Shown here in pieces: positions 23,873-32,676 of a DNA stretch of 64,000 bases (position 1 is the first letter of the stretch; each line of letters starts with the position of its first letter). Origin of the DNA: Pseudonocardia ammonioxydans (GTDB taxonomy: Bacteria; Actinomycetota; Actinomycetes; Mycobacteriales; Pseudonocardiaceae); NCBI RefSeq assembly GCF_900115005.1, contig NZ_FOUY01000001.1, positions 62,001-126,000 on the forward strand, in the 5' to 3' direction. The notes below the pieces were generated by a model. That model worked only from the letters and a program-made list of their open reading frames with translations, searched no databases and was not told the DNA's origin. Made by a program: the position numbers and the translations under genes.

Positions 23873-26089
23873 GTGGCGACCACCGACGCCGTCCCGACCG
23901 GCGGGCCCCTCCGCACGACCGGGCGGCGGCCGGACGTGCCCGAACCGTCCGGGGCGGCGCCGGCCGGAGCCGGGGCGTCGCCGCGGTTCGAGGTGTGGGC
24001 CTCGCGCCTGGCCGGCTCGCTGCCCCTGGCGTGGCAGCGGATCCCGTTCACCGTCACCGTCCTGGCTGCGACCGTGCTGGCCGGTCTGTTCACCCGGGCG
24101 TTCTGGCACCCGAGCTGGCAGCAGTCGTGGTTCGCGCAGGTCGCGTTCGGTGTCCCCGCCCTGCGGGAGGGCCGGTTCTGGACACCGGTGTCCGGCGGGT
24201 TGTTCGCCCACACCCCCGGGCAGTACCTGTCCGGGCTGCTGCTGTTCGCCGTGATCGTCGGGGCCTGCGAGATCCGGATGGGCACCCGCGTCGTCGCGGT
24301 CACCGCGGTCGCCGGTCAGGTCGGCGGGGTCCTCGTCGCCTCGGCACTGGTCGCGGCCCTGTCGACGACGCCGTGGGGCTGGGCGGTCGAGCTCGCAGCC
24401 GCGCGCGAGGTCGGTGCCACCACCGGCACGCTCACCGTCCTGGCCGTCACGACGGCCGCGCTCCGCTCCCCGTGGCGGCTCCGGATCCGGGCGGCGCTGT
24501 GCTTCACCGTGGTCGTGGCGTTCCTGTTCGAGGGGACGCTCGGCGACGTCGCACACGCGGTCGCCGTCGCCGTCGGGCTGGTCGTCGGGCAGCGGCTGTT
24601 CGGGGTGGAACCCGGCTTCGGGCCGCGCACCCGCCGGGAGACGCGGGTGGTGGCCTTCGCGGGCCTGGTCGCGATCGGGCTGGTCCAGGTGGTCGTCCTG
24701 CTGTTCCCCGGCGACGGCCCGTTCGGTTCGACCGTCGGCCTCGCCGAGCCGGTCGTGGACGTCGTGGCCGACCTGGTCGTCGTGCTGGTGGTCGCGAACG
24801 CGCTGCGGCTCGGGAAGCGCTGGGCATGGTGGGTGACCGTCGGGTACGGGCTGCTCAACGTCGCCACCGCGGTGCTGGCGGTCGTCGCCGTCGTGGCCGG
24901 GGCGCGGCCCACCGTGACCCCGGTCGCGGTCGGTGGTGCGCTGCTGTGGACCGGCCTGACCGGGTACCTGCTGGGCACCCGCGGGGCGTTCCGGGTGCCA
25001 CTGCGGCGCCGGGTGCCCGGCGGCCTGGGTGGCGACGAACAGGACGCCCGCGAACGCGCCCGCGCGCTGCTCGTCCGCAACGGCGGCTCGACGATGTCGT
25101 GGATGACGTTGTGGCCGGAGATCCGCTACCGGTTCACCGACGACGGCGAGGGGTACGTCGGCTACCAGCGGCACGCCGGCATCGCGCTCGCCCTCGCCGA
25201 CCCGGTCGTCCCGCCCGGACAGCTCGCCGAGGCCGTCGCCGGGTTCACCGACGAGGCCGAGCGCGGCGGGCTCACGCCCTGCCTGTTCTCGGTGACCGAG
25301 GCCGTCGCCGACGCCGCCCGAGCCACCGGCTGGCGCACCGTCCGGATCGCCGAGGACACCCTGCTCGACCTGCCCGGTCTCGCGTTCACCGGCCGCAAGT
25401 GGCAGACCGTCCGCACTGCCCTGAACCGGGCGAAACGCGACGGCATCGGGTTCCGGACGGTCGTCCTGGCCGACGAGCCGCCGGCGGTCCTGGCCCAGGT
25501 CCGGGCGATCTCCGAGGAGTGGGTCGGGAACAAGGGGCTGCCCGAGATGGGCTTCACGCTCGGCGGGGTCGACGAGGCCCTCGACCGCGACGTACGGGTC
25601 GGCCTGGCGGTCGACGGCGAGGGTGGTGTCCACGGGGTCACGTCGTGGCTGCCGGTGTACGCCCCCGGCGGGGTGGTCCGCGGCTGGACGCTCGACGTCA
25701 TGCGGCGGCGCGCCGACGGGTTCCGCCCGGTCATGGAGTTCATGATCGCGTCGGCGTGCCTGGAGTTCGCCGCGGACGGACACGAGTTCGTATCGCTGTC
25801 GGGCGCACCGCTGGCCCGGGCGGACGGCTCCGCCGGGACGGACCGGACCGACCGCCTGCTCGACGGGCTCGGCGGTGCCCTGGAGCCGTTCTACGGGTTC
25901 CGGTCGTTGCACGCGTTCAAGGCGAAGTTCGCACCCCGCTACGAGCCGGTGTACCTGTGCTTCCGCGACGAGGCGGACCTGCCGCGGATCGGGATCGCCC
26001 TCACCCGGGCCTACCTGCCCGACGCCACGCCGCGGCAGCTGGTCGCGGCGGGGTTCTCCGGGCCCCGGGAGCGAACCGGCGCCGGGTGA
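23873..26089 (+). CDS. DUF2156 (MprF-synthase-like) membrane protein
   Basis: A 738-residue two-part protein. The first ~380 residues carry about eight membrane helices after a Pro-rich cytoplasmic lead. Helices around residues 50-200 are arranged like a rhomboid-type bundle, but I see no convincing catalytic Ser/His pair. The C-terminal ~350 residues form a soluble DUF2156 domain, the GNAT-like fold of lysyl-phosphatidylglycerol synthases. Blocks there are SWMTLWPEIRYRFT, GRKWQTVRTALNRAKRDG, and FYGFRSLHAFKAKFAPRYEP. Homologous proteins transfer aminoacyl groups from tRNA to lipids and change envelope charge; the actinobacterial subgroup is untested. GTG start at 23873. Single gene. Confidence 0.85.
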   Translation: MATTDAVPTGGPLRTTGRRPDVPEPSGAAPAGAGASPRFEVWASRLAGSLPLAWQRIPFTVTVLAATVLAGLFTRAFWHPSWQQSWFAQVAFGVPALREGRFWTPVSGGLFAHTPGQYLSGLLLFAVIVGACEIRMGTRVVAVTAVAGQVGGVLVASALVAALSTTPWGWAVELAAAREVGATTGTLTVLAVTTAALRSPWRLRIRAALCFTVVVAFLFEGTLGDVAHAVAVAVGLVVGQRLFGVEPGFGPRTRRETRVVAFAGLVAIGLVQVVVLLFPGDGPFGSTVGLAEPVVDVVADLVVVLVVANALRLGKRWAWWVTVGYGLLNVATAVLAVVAVVAGARPTVTPVAVGGALLWTGLTGYLLGTRGAFRVPLRRRVPGGLGGDEQDARERARALLVRNGGSTMSWMTLWPEIRYRFTDDGEGYVGYQRHAGIALALADPVVPPGQLAEAVAGFTDEAERGGLTPCLFSVTEAVADAARATGWRTVRIAEDTLLDLPGLAFTGRKWQTVRTALNRAKRDGIGFRTVVLADEPPAVLAQVRAISEEWVGNKGLPEMGFTLGGVDEALDRDVRVGLAVDGEGGVHGVTSWLPVYAPGGVVRGWTLDVMRRRADGFRPVMEFMIASACLEFAADGHEFVSLSGAPLARADGSAGTDRTDRLLDGLGGALEPFYGFRSLHAFKAKFAPRYEPVYLCFRDEADLPRIGIALTRAYLPDATPRQLVAAGFSGPRERTGAG

Positions 26090-26111
26090 GCCGCGCGGGC
26101 TCGTGGTCCCG

Positions 26112-26858
26112 TCACAGGCCCGACACCAGCACCAGGATCACCGTCCCGTGCGTGACGGTCGCGGCGAGCACCCCGTGGCGCAGGCGCACCCAGGCGCACG
26201 CGAGCCCCTCGGCCAGGGTGAACACCAGCACCGGCCATCCCAGCCCCGTCACCGTCGAGGCCAGGAACACGTGCCCGGCCGCGAAGAACAGCCCGGACAG
26301 CAGCACCGTGCGCACCGGGCCGTAGCCGAGCGGGCCCGCCAGGTAGCCCTGCAGCAACCCACGGAACAGGACCTCCTCGAGAAGGTTCCCGCCGAACGCG
26401 AGCACCGCCAGCGCCGGGAGCAACGCCACGGCCACCGCACCGCCGCGCTGGTCCACCGGCACCATCCACAGCAGAGCCGTCAGCGGCGCCAGGACCGCTG
26501 CGGCGGCCCCGAGCGCGTCCCCCACCGCCCGGGGGCCGAGCCGTCCCCACACGACCAGTCCGCGCAGGTCCCGCGGGCCGTGGGCGATCGCGAGCGACAG
26601 CCCCACCCCGGCCGCGCCGAGCCCGGCCAGGACGACCGGGTCCGGGGCGAACCGCAGCCACAGGACCCCGTTCGGGGCCGCCCCGAGCGACCACAGACCG
26701 AGCGGTGTCATGGCGTCGCGCATCAGGACGAAACCCAGCAGCAGCACGACGATCCGCAGCAGCGGGGCCGCGTGCCCGAGCAGCAGGAACGCCGCGGCCA
26801 GCACGAGCGCGCCGGGCAGCAGCCGCAGCGGGTAGTCGACGAACAGGATGCTGGTCAC
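26112..26858 (-). CDS. CPBP-family intramembrane metalloprotease
   Basis: A 248-residue CAAX-protease/bacteriocin-processing (CPBP, Abi) family membrane protein with about seven helices. Motif 1 is EEVLFRG (E161, E162, R166) and motif 2 is FFAAGHVF (H196). The last His (H237 in ATVTHGTV) completes the usual metal site. Bacterial members act in membrane proteolysis or self-immunity; the substrate here is unknown. The GTG at 26858 is preferred because the ATG at 26924 would leave only four bases to the divergent TetR gene, but it has no strong ribosome site. The 70-bp gap with tetR probably holds both promoters. Confidence 0.86.
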   Translation of the reverse strand: MTSILFVDYPLRLLPGALVLAAAFLLLGHAAPLLRIVVLLLGFVLMRDAMTPLGLWSLGAAPNGVLWLRFAPDPVVLAGLGAAGVGLSLAIAHGPRDLRGLVVWGRLGPRAVGDALGAAAAVLAPLTALLWMVPVDQRGGAVAVALLPALAVLAFGGNLLEEVLFRGLLQGYLAGPLGYGPVRTVLLSGLFFAAGHVFLASTVTGLGWPVLVFTLAEGLACAWVRLRHGVLAATVTHGTVILVLVSGL

Positions 26859-26928
26859 GCGGCCAGCCTTCGTGGTCGGATGATCGCCCACAACTCGCGT
26901 CCGGGCCGTCGACAGGAAGGGCACCGCG

Positions 26929-27507
26929 GTGCGCAGAACCCCACGTCAGGCCCGGTCCCGGGAGACCGTGGAGATCGTCCTGACCGCGGCGGCTCAGGTT
27001 TTCGGACGCGAGGGTGTCGCCGCGACGACCAACCGGATCGCCGAGCGCGCCGGCGTCTCGATCGGTTCGCTCTACCAGTACTTCCCGCACAAGCAGGCGC
27101 TGCTCGACGCGCTCGTCGCCCGGCACGTCACCGAGGCCCGGTCCACGTTGGACGCCGAGTTCGCCGCCCTGCGCGCCGAGCCGCCGGAGCCGGTGGTCGC
27201 GCTGCTGCGGATCGCCGACACCGCCGTCGCACTGCACGCCGACCACCCGCACCTGCACGCGCTGTTCGCCGGCTTCGCCACCCGGACCCCGGACGGGGTC
27301 GCCGCCGTGGACGCGCTGCGCACGGACTGCATGCGGGAGATCGCGTTCCACCTGTCCCGGCGGGCCGGCGGCGGGGACCCCGACGCACTCGCCCGGACCC
27401 TGGTGCACGCCGTCGACGGGCTGCTGCACCACTCCCCCGCCGACCCGCAGGTGCAGCGCGCCCGGGTCCGTGACCTCGTACGGCTGGTCGAGCCCGGCCC
27501 GGCGTAG
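26929..27507 (+). CDS. TetR-family transcriptional regulator
   Basis: A 192-residue TetR/AcrR regulator. The N-terminal HTH is canonical: ETVEIVLTAAAQVFGREGV, then NRIAERAGVSIGSLYQYF. The C-terminal ligand domain is divergent, as usual. The GTG at 26929 follows AGGAAGGG with a seven-base spacer. It is divergent from, and 70 bp away from, the CPBP protease gene, so it likely represses itself and that gene. No operator palindrome is obvious in the short gap. Confidence 0.93.
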   Translation: MRRTPRQARSRETVEIVLTAAAQVFGREGVAATTNRIAERAGVSIGSLYQYFPHKQALLDALVARHVTEARSTLDAEFAALRAEPPEPVVALLRIADTAVALHADHPHLHALFAGFATRTPDGVAAVDALRTDCMREIAFHLSRRAGGGDPDALARTLVHAVDGLLHHSPADPQVQRARVRDLVRLVEPGPA

Positions 27508-27548
27508 GCGGGGCGGCCGGAGGCCGGGCGGGGCTCAGGGGCGGGGGC

Positions 27549-28232
27549 TCAGGGGCCGGACTCCGGTGCCGGGGGCGGCGGCGTGAGTTGCGGGTCCGGG
27601 GCGCCGTTGACCCCGGCGACGACGCCGAGGGCCAGGATCAGCGCGGTCGCCGCGCCCAGCACCGCCGGCAGCACCGGACGGACGGTCGGCGGCAGTTCCG
27701 GGAGCCGGAACCTACCGCTGCCCGGCCGGCCCGCCGCCGCGCCCTGCACGGGCGCAGGCCGGAACGGCTCGGGGAGCTGCGCGACGGCCGCGATCGAGGG
27801 GCGGCTGCGGCCGGCGTCGTCCTCGCGGGGGCGCGGGACGACCGGCAGCGCCCGGGTCGGGGCCTCGCCGTCGTCACCGAACAGATCGCCGCCGTCACGG
27901 AACAGCCCGCCGTCACCGGACAGATCGTCGCCGGGTGACGACGGGTGCGGGACGACCGGGTCCCGGTCCGACAACGCCGTCGCCGGCGCGGTCCGTTCGA
28001 CGGCGGCCGCGGGATCGCGATCGGCGTCCTGACCCCGGCCGTGCTGATGATCCTGGTCCTGGTCATGCTGCTGACCGAACGGGCCCTCGACACGCGACTG
28101 CTCCGGCACGTCCGGCCCCGGGTCGGCGTCACCGGTCCCGAACAGGTCCTCCGGGGGCCCGCTCTGGACGGGTACCGACGGCCCGGTGTCGGACAGCGCG
28201 TGCCGGGGCTTGCGGCCTGGGGTCTCGCTCAT
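27549..28232 (-). CDS. Hypothetical protein, acidic linker plus C-terminal membrane helix
   Basis: A 227-residue protein I do not recognise. Residues 1-170 are low-complexity, rich in Asp, Gly, Pro and Arg, with a His/Gln/Asp run (FGQQHDQDQDHQHG) and repeated DLFGDDG-like motifs. A single helix, VLPAVLGAATALILALGVVA, lies near residue 195 and is followed by a short Pro-rich tail. The layout suggests a tail-anchored or type II membrane protein with a flexible cytoplasmic part. The ATG follows GGAAGAGGA. It sits between tetR and htpX, on the strand of htpX. Confidence 0.65.
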   Translation of the reverse strand: MSETPGRKPRHALSDTGPSVPVQSGPPEDLFGTGDADPGPDVPEQSRVEGPFGQQHDQDQDHQHGRGQDADRDPAAAVERTAPATALSDRDPVVPHPSSPGDDLSGDGGLFRDGGDLFGDDGEAPTRALPVVPRPREDDAGRSRPSIAAVAQLPEPFRPAPVQGAAAGRPGSGRFRLPELPPTVRPVLPAVLGAATALILALGVVAGVNGAPDPQLTPPPPAPESGP

Positions 28233-28330
28233 GGGTCCTCTTCCGCAGGGGGAGCTCTGCTACCCCGTGCATCGCCCGCGACCCCCGTGACCGTTACGGA
28301 TCCGCAACCTGGGCGGCGTCCGGACGGGGC

Positions 28331-29188
28331 TCAGCGCGCCATCGCCTGCAGCCGGGCGATCCGGTCCTCCATCGGCGGGTGGGTGGAGAACCAGCGGGCC
28401 ATCTTCTCGCCGGGCCGGAACGGGTTGGCGATCATCAGGTGCGACTGCGAGGTCAGCCGCGGGTCCGGCGGCAGCGGGGCCGCCGCCGTGCCGTACTTGA
28501 GCTTGTGCAGCGCCGACGCCAGTGCCAGCGGGTCCCCGCTCAGCTCGGCGCCCGACGCATCGGCCTGGTACTCCCGCGACCGGCTCACCGCCATCTGCAC
28601 GACGCCGGCCGCGACCGGGCCGAGCAGCGCGACCAGGATCATCGCGATCGGGTTCGGGCGGTCCTCGTCGCCGCCGCCGAACATGCCGGCGAACATCGCG
28701 AAGTTCGCGATGAAGCTCACCGCGGAGGCCATCGCACCGGCCACCGAGGAGATCAGGATGTCGCGGTTGTAGACGTGGCTGAGCTCGTGCCCGAGCACGG
28801 CCCGCAGCTCGCGCTCGTCGAGCAGGTGCAGCAGCCCGGTGGTGACACACACCGCGGCGTTGCGCGGGTTGCGGCCGGTGGCGAACGCGTTCGGCGCGTC
28901 GGTCGGGCTGATGTAGAGGGCCGGCATCGGCTGCCGGGCCCGCTGGCTGAGCTCGCGCACCATCCGGAACAGCTGCGGGTACTCGGCCTCGGTGATCGGC
29001 TGGGCGTGCATCGAGCGCAGGGCCAGCTTCGCCGAGTTGAAGTAGGCCCAGCCGTTCATCCCCAGCGCGACGACCAGGGCGATGACCAGTCCGGTACGGC
29101 TCCCGATCAGCCCGCCGATCGCGAGGATCAGTGCGCTCATGGCGCCGAGGAGCACGGCCGTCTTCAGACCGTTCATGTGGCTGTGCAC
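28331..29188 (-). CDS. htpX: HtpX membrane zinc protease
   Basis: A 285-residue M48 metalloprotease of the HtpX type, which degrades damaged membrane proteins together with FtsH. Two N-terminal helices (residues 10-50) precede the HELSH active site (H134, H138), with the third ligand Glu206 in SREYQAD. A second helix pair (150-200) follows, and then the C-terminal [10 protein letters not shown] signature. The motifs are complete. GTG start at 29188; ATG at 29176 is a possible alternative. In Mycobacterium tuberculosis htpX neighbours grcC1 and the men genes; here it lies about 8 kb from the polyprenyl synthase. Confidence 0.95.
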   Translation of the reverse strand: MHSHMNGLKTAVLLGAMSALILAIGGLIGSRTGLVIALVVALGMNGWAYFNSAKLALRSMHAQPITEAEYPQLFRMVRELSQRARQPMPALYISPTDAPNAFATGRNPRNAAVCVTTGLLHLLDERELRAVLGHELSHVYNRDILISSVAGAMASAVSFIANFAMFAGMFGGGDEDRPNPIAMILVALLGPVAAGVVQMAVSRSREYQADASGAELSGDPLALASALHKLKYGTAAAPLPPDPRLTSQSHLMIANPFRPGEKMARWFSTHPPMEDRIARLQAMAR

Positions 29189-29194
29189 GCCGCC

Positions 29195-29788
29195 CTACCC
29201 TTCCGTGCGGTCCTGCGGGTCTTCCCCCGGTGAACGGACGAACCGGGCACGGCGTTCCCGGCTGTGACCCAGCACCGAGAGCGGTCTGCCGCGGAACTCG
29301 GTGCCCTCGGGCGCGTGGGTGACGAAGTGCGTCATCGGCACGGCCAGGAACAACGCCGTCGCGCTCACCGCGCGCGGGCCGTCCGGCGTGCGCAACCGGC
29401 CGGTGCCCCGCACCCGGAGCTTGCGGCCGTCGACCTCCTCGATGACCGCACTCAGGTGCAGCGTCTCGCCCAGCGGGACGGGGGCGTGGAAGCGCGTCGA
29501 CAGCTCACCGGTGACGTAGACCTCGTCGAGGTGGTGCTGCAGCGCCCCGAACAGCTCGTCCATCGCGGCGGCGAGGGTGCCGCCGTGCGCGAGTCCCGGG
29601 GCGCCCTGGTGCGGCGCGTCGACGGTGAACGCGCCGATCACGCACGGCCGCCCGTCGGCGTCCGGGCCGGGGTCGGCGAAGCGCAGCCGCAGCCCGCCGG
29701 GCCGGTCGCCGCAGGCGAAGCAGTTCTCGTGGTGGCGCGGCAGCGGGGTCGCCCCGGTCGGCCCGTCGGTCTCTGCGACACCCGTCAC
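29195..29788 (-). CDS. PaaI-type hotdog thioesterase
   Basis: A 197-residue acyl-CoA thioesterase of the PaaI/4HBT hotdog fold. The N-terminal part holds NCFACGDRPGGLRLRF. The active-site helix is GLAHGGTLAAAMDELFG, with the conserved HGG and an acidic residue, and the beta-sheet continues with STRFHAPVPLGETL. The GTG at 29788 is chosen because a TAGCCT -10 box ends seven bases upstream, giving a leaderless mRNA; the frame to 30061 runs antisense into the next gene. It is six bp from htpX and divergent from the hydratase-like gene. Confidence 0.85.
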   Translation of the reverse strand: MTGVAETDGPTGATPLPRHHENCFACGDRPGGLRLRFADPGPDADGRPCVIGAFTVDAPHQGAPGLAHGGTLAAAMDELFGALQHHLDEVYVTGELSTRFHAPVPLGETLHLSAVIEEVDGRKLRVRGTGRLRTPDGPRAVSATALFLAVPMTHFVTHAPEGTEFRGRPLSVLGHSRERRARFVRSPGEDPQDRTEG

Positions 29789-29795
29789 GTGCAGG

Positions 29796-29801
29796 AGGCT
29801 A
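29796..29801 (-). promoter_or_regulatory. -10 box TAGCCT of leaderless thioesterase gene
   Basis: TAGCCT on the minus strand, seven bases before the GTG at 29788. The sequence between contains no ribosome-binding site. Confidence 0.55.
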
Positions 29802-29825
29802 ACCCGGGCATGGATGATCCAGGGC

Positions 29826-30587
29826 ATGACTGACATCGAGGTCCGGTCCGAGATCACCGACGGCGTGGCGGTGCTCACCGTGTCGAACCCGGCGCGCCGC
29901 AACGCGTTGAATCTGGAGCTGTCCCAGAAGCTGGTCGAGGCGGTGAACGAGGCGAACGCCGACGAGCGGGCCGGGGCGATCGTCGTCACCGGTGAGCCGC
30001 CCGCGTTCTGCGCCGGGGGCGACCTGGGTGAGCTGCAGGAGGCCGACCCCGAGACGCTCAAGCGCGTCTACTCCGGGTTCCTCGCCATCGCGTCGTCGCC
30101 GCTGCCCACGCTCGCCGCGGTGAACGGTGCCGCCGTCGGTGCCGGGATCAACCTCGCCCTCGCCTGTGACGTGCGTCTCGCCGGCCCGACCGCGCGCTTC
30201 GACGTCCGGTTCATGCAGCTCGGGCTGCACCCCGGTGGCGGCTACACCTGGATGGCGCATCGCGCGCTCGGCACCCAGGGCACCGCGGCGATGACGCTGT
30301 TCGGCGACGTGCTCGACGCCCGCGAGGCCGAGCGGGTCGGCCTGGCCTGGCGCGCCTACGACAGCGACGAGCAGCTGACCGCCGGCGCGATGGAGCTGGC
30401 CGGGCGGGCCGCCGCGGCGCCGCGTGACCTCATCACGACCACGAAGGCGACCATGCGCGTCACGGCACGGCTCGACGCGCACGCCGACGCGACCGACATC
30501 GAGGTCCGCGCGCAGGCCCAGAGCGTGCACTCGGCGGAGTTCGCGGAGCGGGTCGCGGCCCTGCAGAAGAAGATCAGCAAGAAGTGA
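29826..30587 (+). CDS. Enoyl-CoA hydratase/isomerase-family protein lacking both catalytic Glu
   Basis: A 253-residue crotonase-fold protein. The CoA-binding/oxyanion blocks are good: FCAGGDLGEL (residues 61-70) and AVNGAAVGAGINLALACD (98-115). The loop LGLHPGGGYTW (132-142) is also present. Aligning these with rat mitochondrial hydratase puts Asn109 at the first catalytic glutamate (E144) and Phe129 at the second (E164). Hydratase chemistry is therefore unlikely, and an isomerase, thioesterase-like or non-catalytic role is possible. The C-terminus ends KKISKK. ATG at 29826; GATGAT seven bases upstream may be a weak -10. Divergent from the thioesterase, which could share its pathway. Confidence 0.88.
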   Translation: MTDIEVRSEITDGVAVLTVSNPARRNALNLELSQKLVEAVNEANADERAGAIVVTGEPPAFCAGGDLGELQEADPETLKRVYSGFLAIASSPLPTLAAVNGAAVGAGINLALACDVRLAGPTARFDVRFMQLGLHPGGGYTWMAHRALGTQGTAAMTLFGDVLDAREAERVGLAWRAYDSDEQLTAGAMELAGRAAAAPRDLITTTKATMRVTARLDAHADATDIEVRAQAQSVHSAEFAERVAALQKKISKK

Positions 30588-30714
30588 GCAGGAACACTGC
30601 CGGAACCCGGCAAGTGCCTGTGACGTGGGACAGGGCGACGGGACTCCCGGGCGAACAGCCGGTTAACCTCGACACAGCACCGTATTTTCGACGGAACCGG
30701 GGGCCGATCTGCCC

Positions 30715-32676
30715 ATGACGACCAGTGACACTCCTGTCGAGGCTCGCGACTCCGAGGTCGTACAGCGTGACCGGGTGGTGATCAGGTTCGCGGGTGACTC
30801 CGGCGACGGGATGCAGCTCACCGGCGACCGGTTCACCTCGGAGACGGCGAACTTCGGGAACGACCTGTCGACGCTGCCGAACTTCCCGGCCGAGATCCGG
30901 GCTCCTGCCGGGACGCTGCCGGGTGTGTCGTCGTTCCAGCTGCATTTCGCGAACTACGACATCCTGACCCCGGGTGACCGGCCGGACGTGCTGGTGGCGA
31001 TGAACCCGGCGGCGCTCAAGGCCAACATCAAGGACCTGCCGCACGGCGGTGTCCTGATCGTGAACACCGACGAGTTCACCAAGCGGAACCTGACCAAGGT
31101 CGGGTACGAGTCGAACCCGCTCGAGGACGACTCGCTCGAGCCCTACGCGGTGCACGGGGTCGCGATGGCGACCCTGACCCGCGGGGCGCTCGAGGAGACC
31201 GGGCTGTCGAAGAAGGACGCGGAGCGGGCGAAGAACATGTTCGCCCTGGGTCTGCTGTCGTGGATGTATCACCGCCCGTCGGAGTCGACCGAGCGGTTCC
31301 TGCGCGAGAAGTTCGCGAAGAAGCCCGAGATCGCCGAGGCCAACGTGCTCGCCTTCAAGGCCGGGCACGCCTACGGCGAGACGACCGAGGCGTTCGCGGT
31401 CACCTACGAGGTGGCCCCGGCCCGGCTCGACCCGGGCACCTACCGTCAGATCACCGGTAACGCGGCGCTGGCCTACGGGATCATCGCCGCGGGGCGGACG
31501 ACGTCGCTGCCGGTGTTTTTGGGCTCCTACCCGATCACCCCGGCCTCGGACATCCTGCACGAGCTGTCGCGGCACAAGTCCTTCGGCGTGACCACCTTCC
31601 AGGCCGAGGACGAGATCTCCGGGGTCGGTGCCGCGCTGGGGGCGAGCTTCGGCGGGTCGCTGGGGGTGACCACCACCTCGGGTCCGGGGATCGCGCTCAA
31701 GGCCGAGACCGTCGGGCTGGCGGTCACGCTGGAGCTGCCGCTGCTGGTGATCGACGTGCAGCGCGGCGGGCCGTCGACCGGGTTGCCGACCAAGACCGAG
31801 CAGGCCGACCTGCTCCAGGCCCTGCACGGGCGCAACGGCGAGGCCCCGCTGCCGGTGATCGCGCCCTGCACCCCCGGCGACTGCTTCTCCGCCGCGGTCG
31901 AGGCCGCCGCGATCGCGGTCCGGTACCGCACCCCGGTGATGCTGCTCTCCGACGGCGCGCTGGCGAACGGCTCCGAGCCGTGGAAGATCCCCGACGTCTC
32001 CGAGCTGCCCACCGTCGATCCCGGGTTCGCGACCGAGCCCAACGCCCCCGACGGCTCCGGGGAGTTCTGGCCCTACCTGCGTGACACCGAGACCCTGGCC
32101 CGGCCGTGGGCGATCCCCGGCACCCCCGGGCTCGAGCACCGCGTCGGCGGGCTGGAGAAGGCCGACGGACACGGCGCGATCTCCTATGACCCCGACAACC
32201 ACGACCGCATGGTGCGGCTGCGCCAGGCCAAGATCGACGGCATCGAGGTCCCCGACCTCGTCGTCGACGACCCCGACGCCGGCCCCGACAACGCCGGCGC
32301 GGACCTGCTGGTGATCGGCTGGGGCTCGACCTACGGGCCGATCAACGCCGCCGCCCGCCGCGTGCGCAAGCTCGGCCACTCGGTGGCCACCGCGCACCTG
32401 CGCCATCTCAACCCGATGCCGGCCAACCTCGGCGAGGTGCTGCGCTCCTACCGCACGGTGCTGTGCCCGGAGATGAACCTCGGGCAGCTGGCGCTGCTGC
32501 TGCGCGGCGAGCACCTGGTCGACGTCAAGAGCTACACCAAGGTCGCCGGACTGCCCTTCGGCGCCGAGGAGCTCCAGGACGTGTTCCTCGACTACCTCAC
32601 CGGCACCCACCCCGACGCCTCGCGCAACGGATCGCGCACCGGTACGAGCAACCAGATCACAGGAGCACAGGCATGA
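30715..32676 (+). CDS. korA: 2-oxoacid:ferredoxin oxidoreductase, alpha (gamma-alpha fused)
   Basis: A 653-residue fused gamma-alpha subunit of a 2-oxoacid:ferredoxin oxidoreductase, most likely for 2-oxoglutarate. The N-terminal gamma domain starts RVVIRFAGDSGDGMQLTG and ANFGNDLSTLPNFPAEIR, and the alpha domain from residue ~240 contains LGSYPITPASDILHEL and FQAEDEISGVGAALGAS. The C-terminal domain has LVIGWGSTYGPI. It oxidatively decarboxylates the 2-oxoacid and passes electrons to ferredoxin, acting beside the TCA cycle. A TATTTT box near 30682 may be the -10. ATG at 30715. Its stop overlaps the korB start. Confidence 0.93.
   Translation: MTTSDTPVEARDSEVVQRDRVVIRFAGDSGDGMQLTGDRFTSETANFGNDLSTLPNFPAEIRAPAGTLPGVSSFQLHFANYDILTPGDRPDVLVAMNPAALKANIKDLPHGGVLIVNTDEFTKRNLTKVGYESNPLEDDSLEPYAVHGVAMATLTRGALEETGLSKKDAERAKNMFALGLLSWMYHRPSESTERFLREKFAKKPEIAEANVLAFKAGHAYGETTEAFAVTYEVAPARLDPGTYRQITGNAALAYGIIAAGRTTSLPVFLGSYPITPASDILHELSRHKSFGVTTFQAEDEISGVGAALGASFGGSLGVTTTSGPGIALKAETVGLAVTLELPLLVIDVQRGGPSTGLPTKTEQADLLQALHGRNGEAPLPVIAPCTPGDCFSAAVEAAAIAVRYRTPVMLLSDGALANGSEPWKIPDVSELPTVDPGFATEPNAPDGSGEFWPYLRDTETLARPWAIPGTPGLEHRVGGLEKADGHGAISYDPDNHDRMVRLRQAKIDGIEVPDLVVDDPDAGPDNAGADLLVIGWGSTYGPINAAARRVRKLGHSVATAHLRHLNPMPANLGEVLRSYRTVLCPEMNLGQLALLLRGEHLVDVKSYTKVAGLPFGAEELQDVFLDYLTGTHPDASRNGSRTGTSNQITGAQA

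Noticed and set aside
30574..32610. 678-codon minus-strand frame opposite korA
   Set aside because: Mirror of korA codon bias; repetitive composition and no domain, whereas korA is unambiguous.
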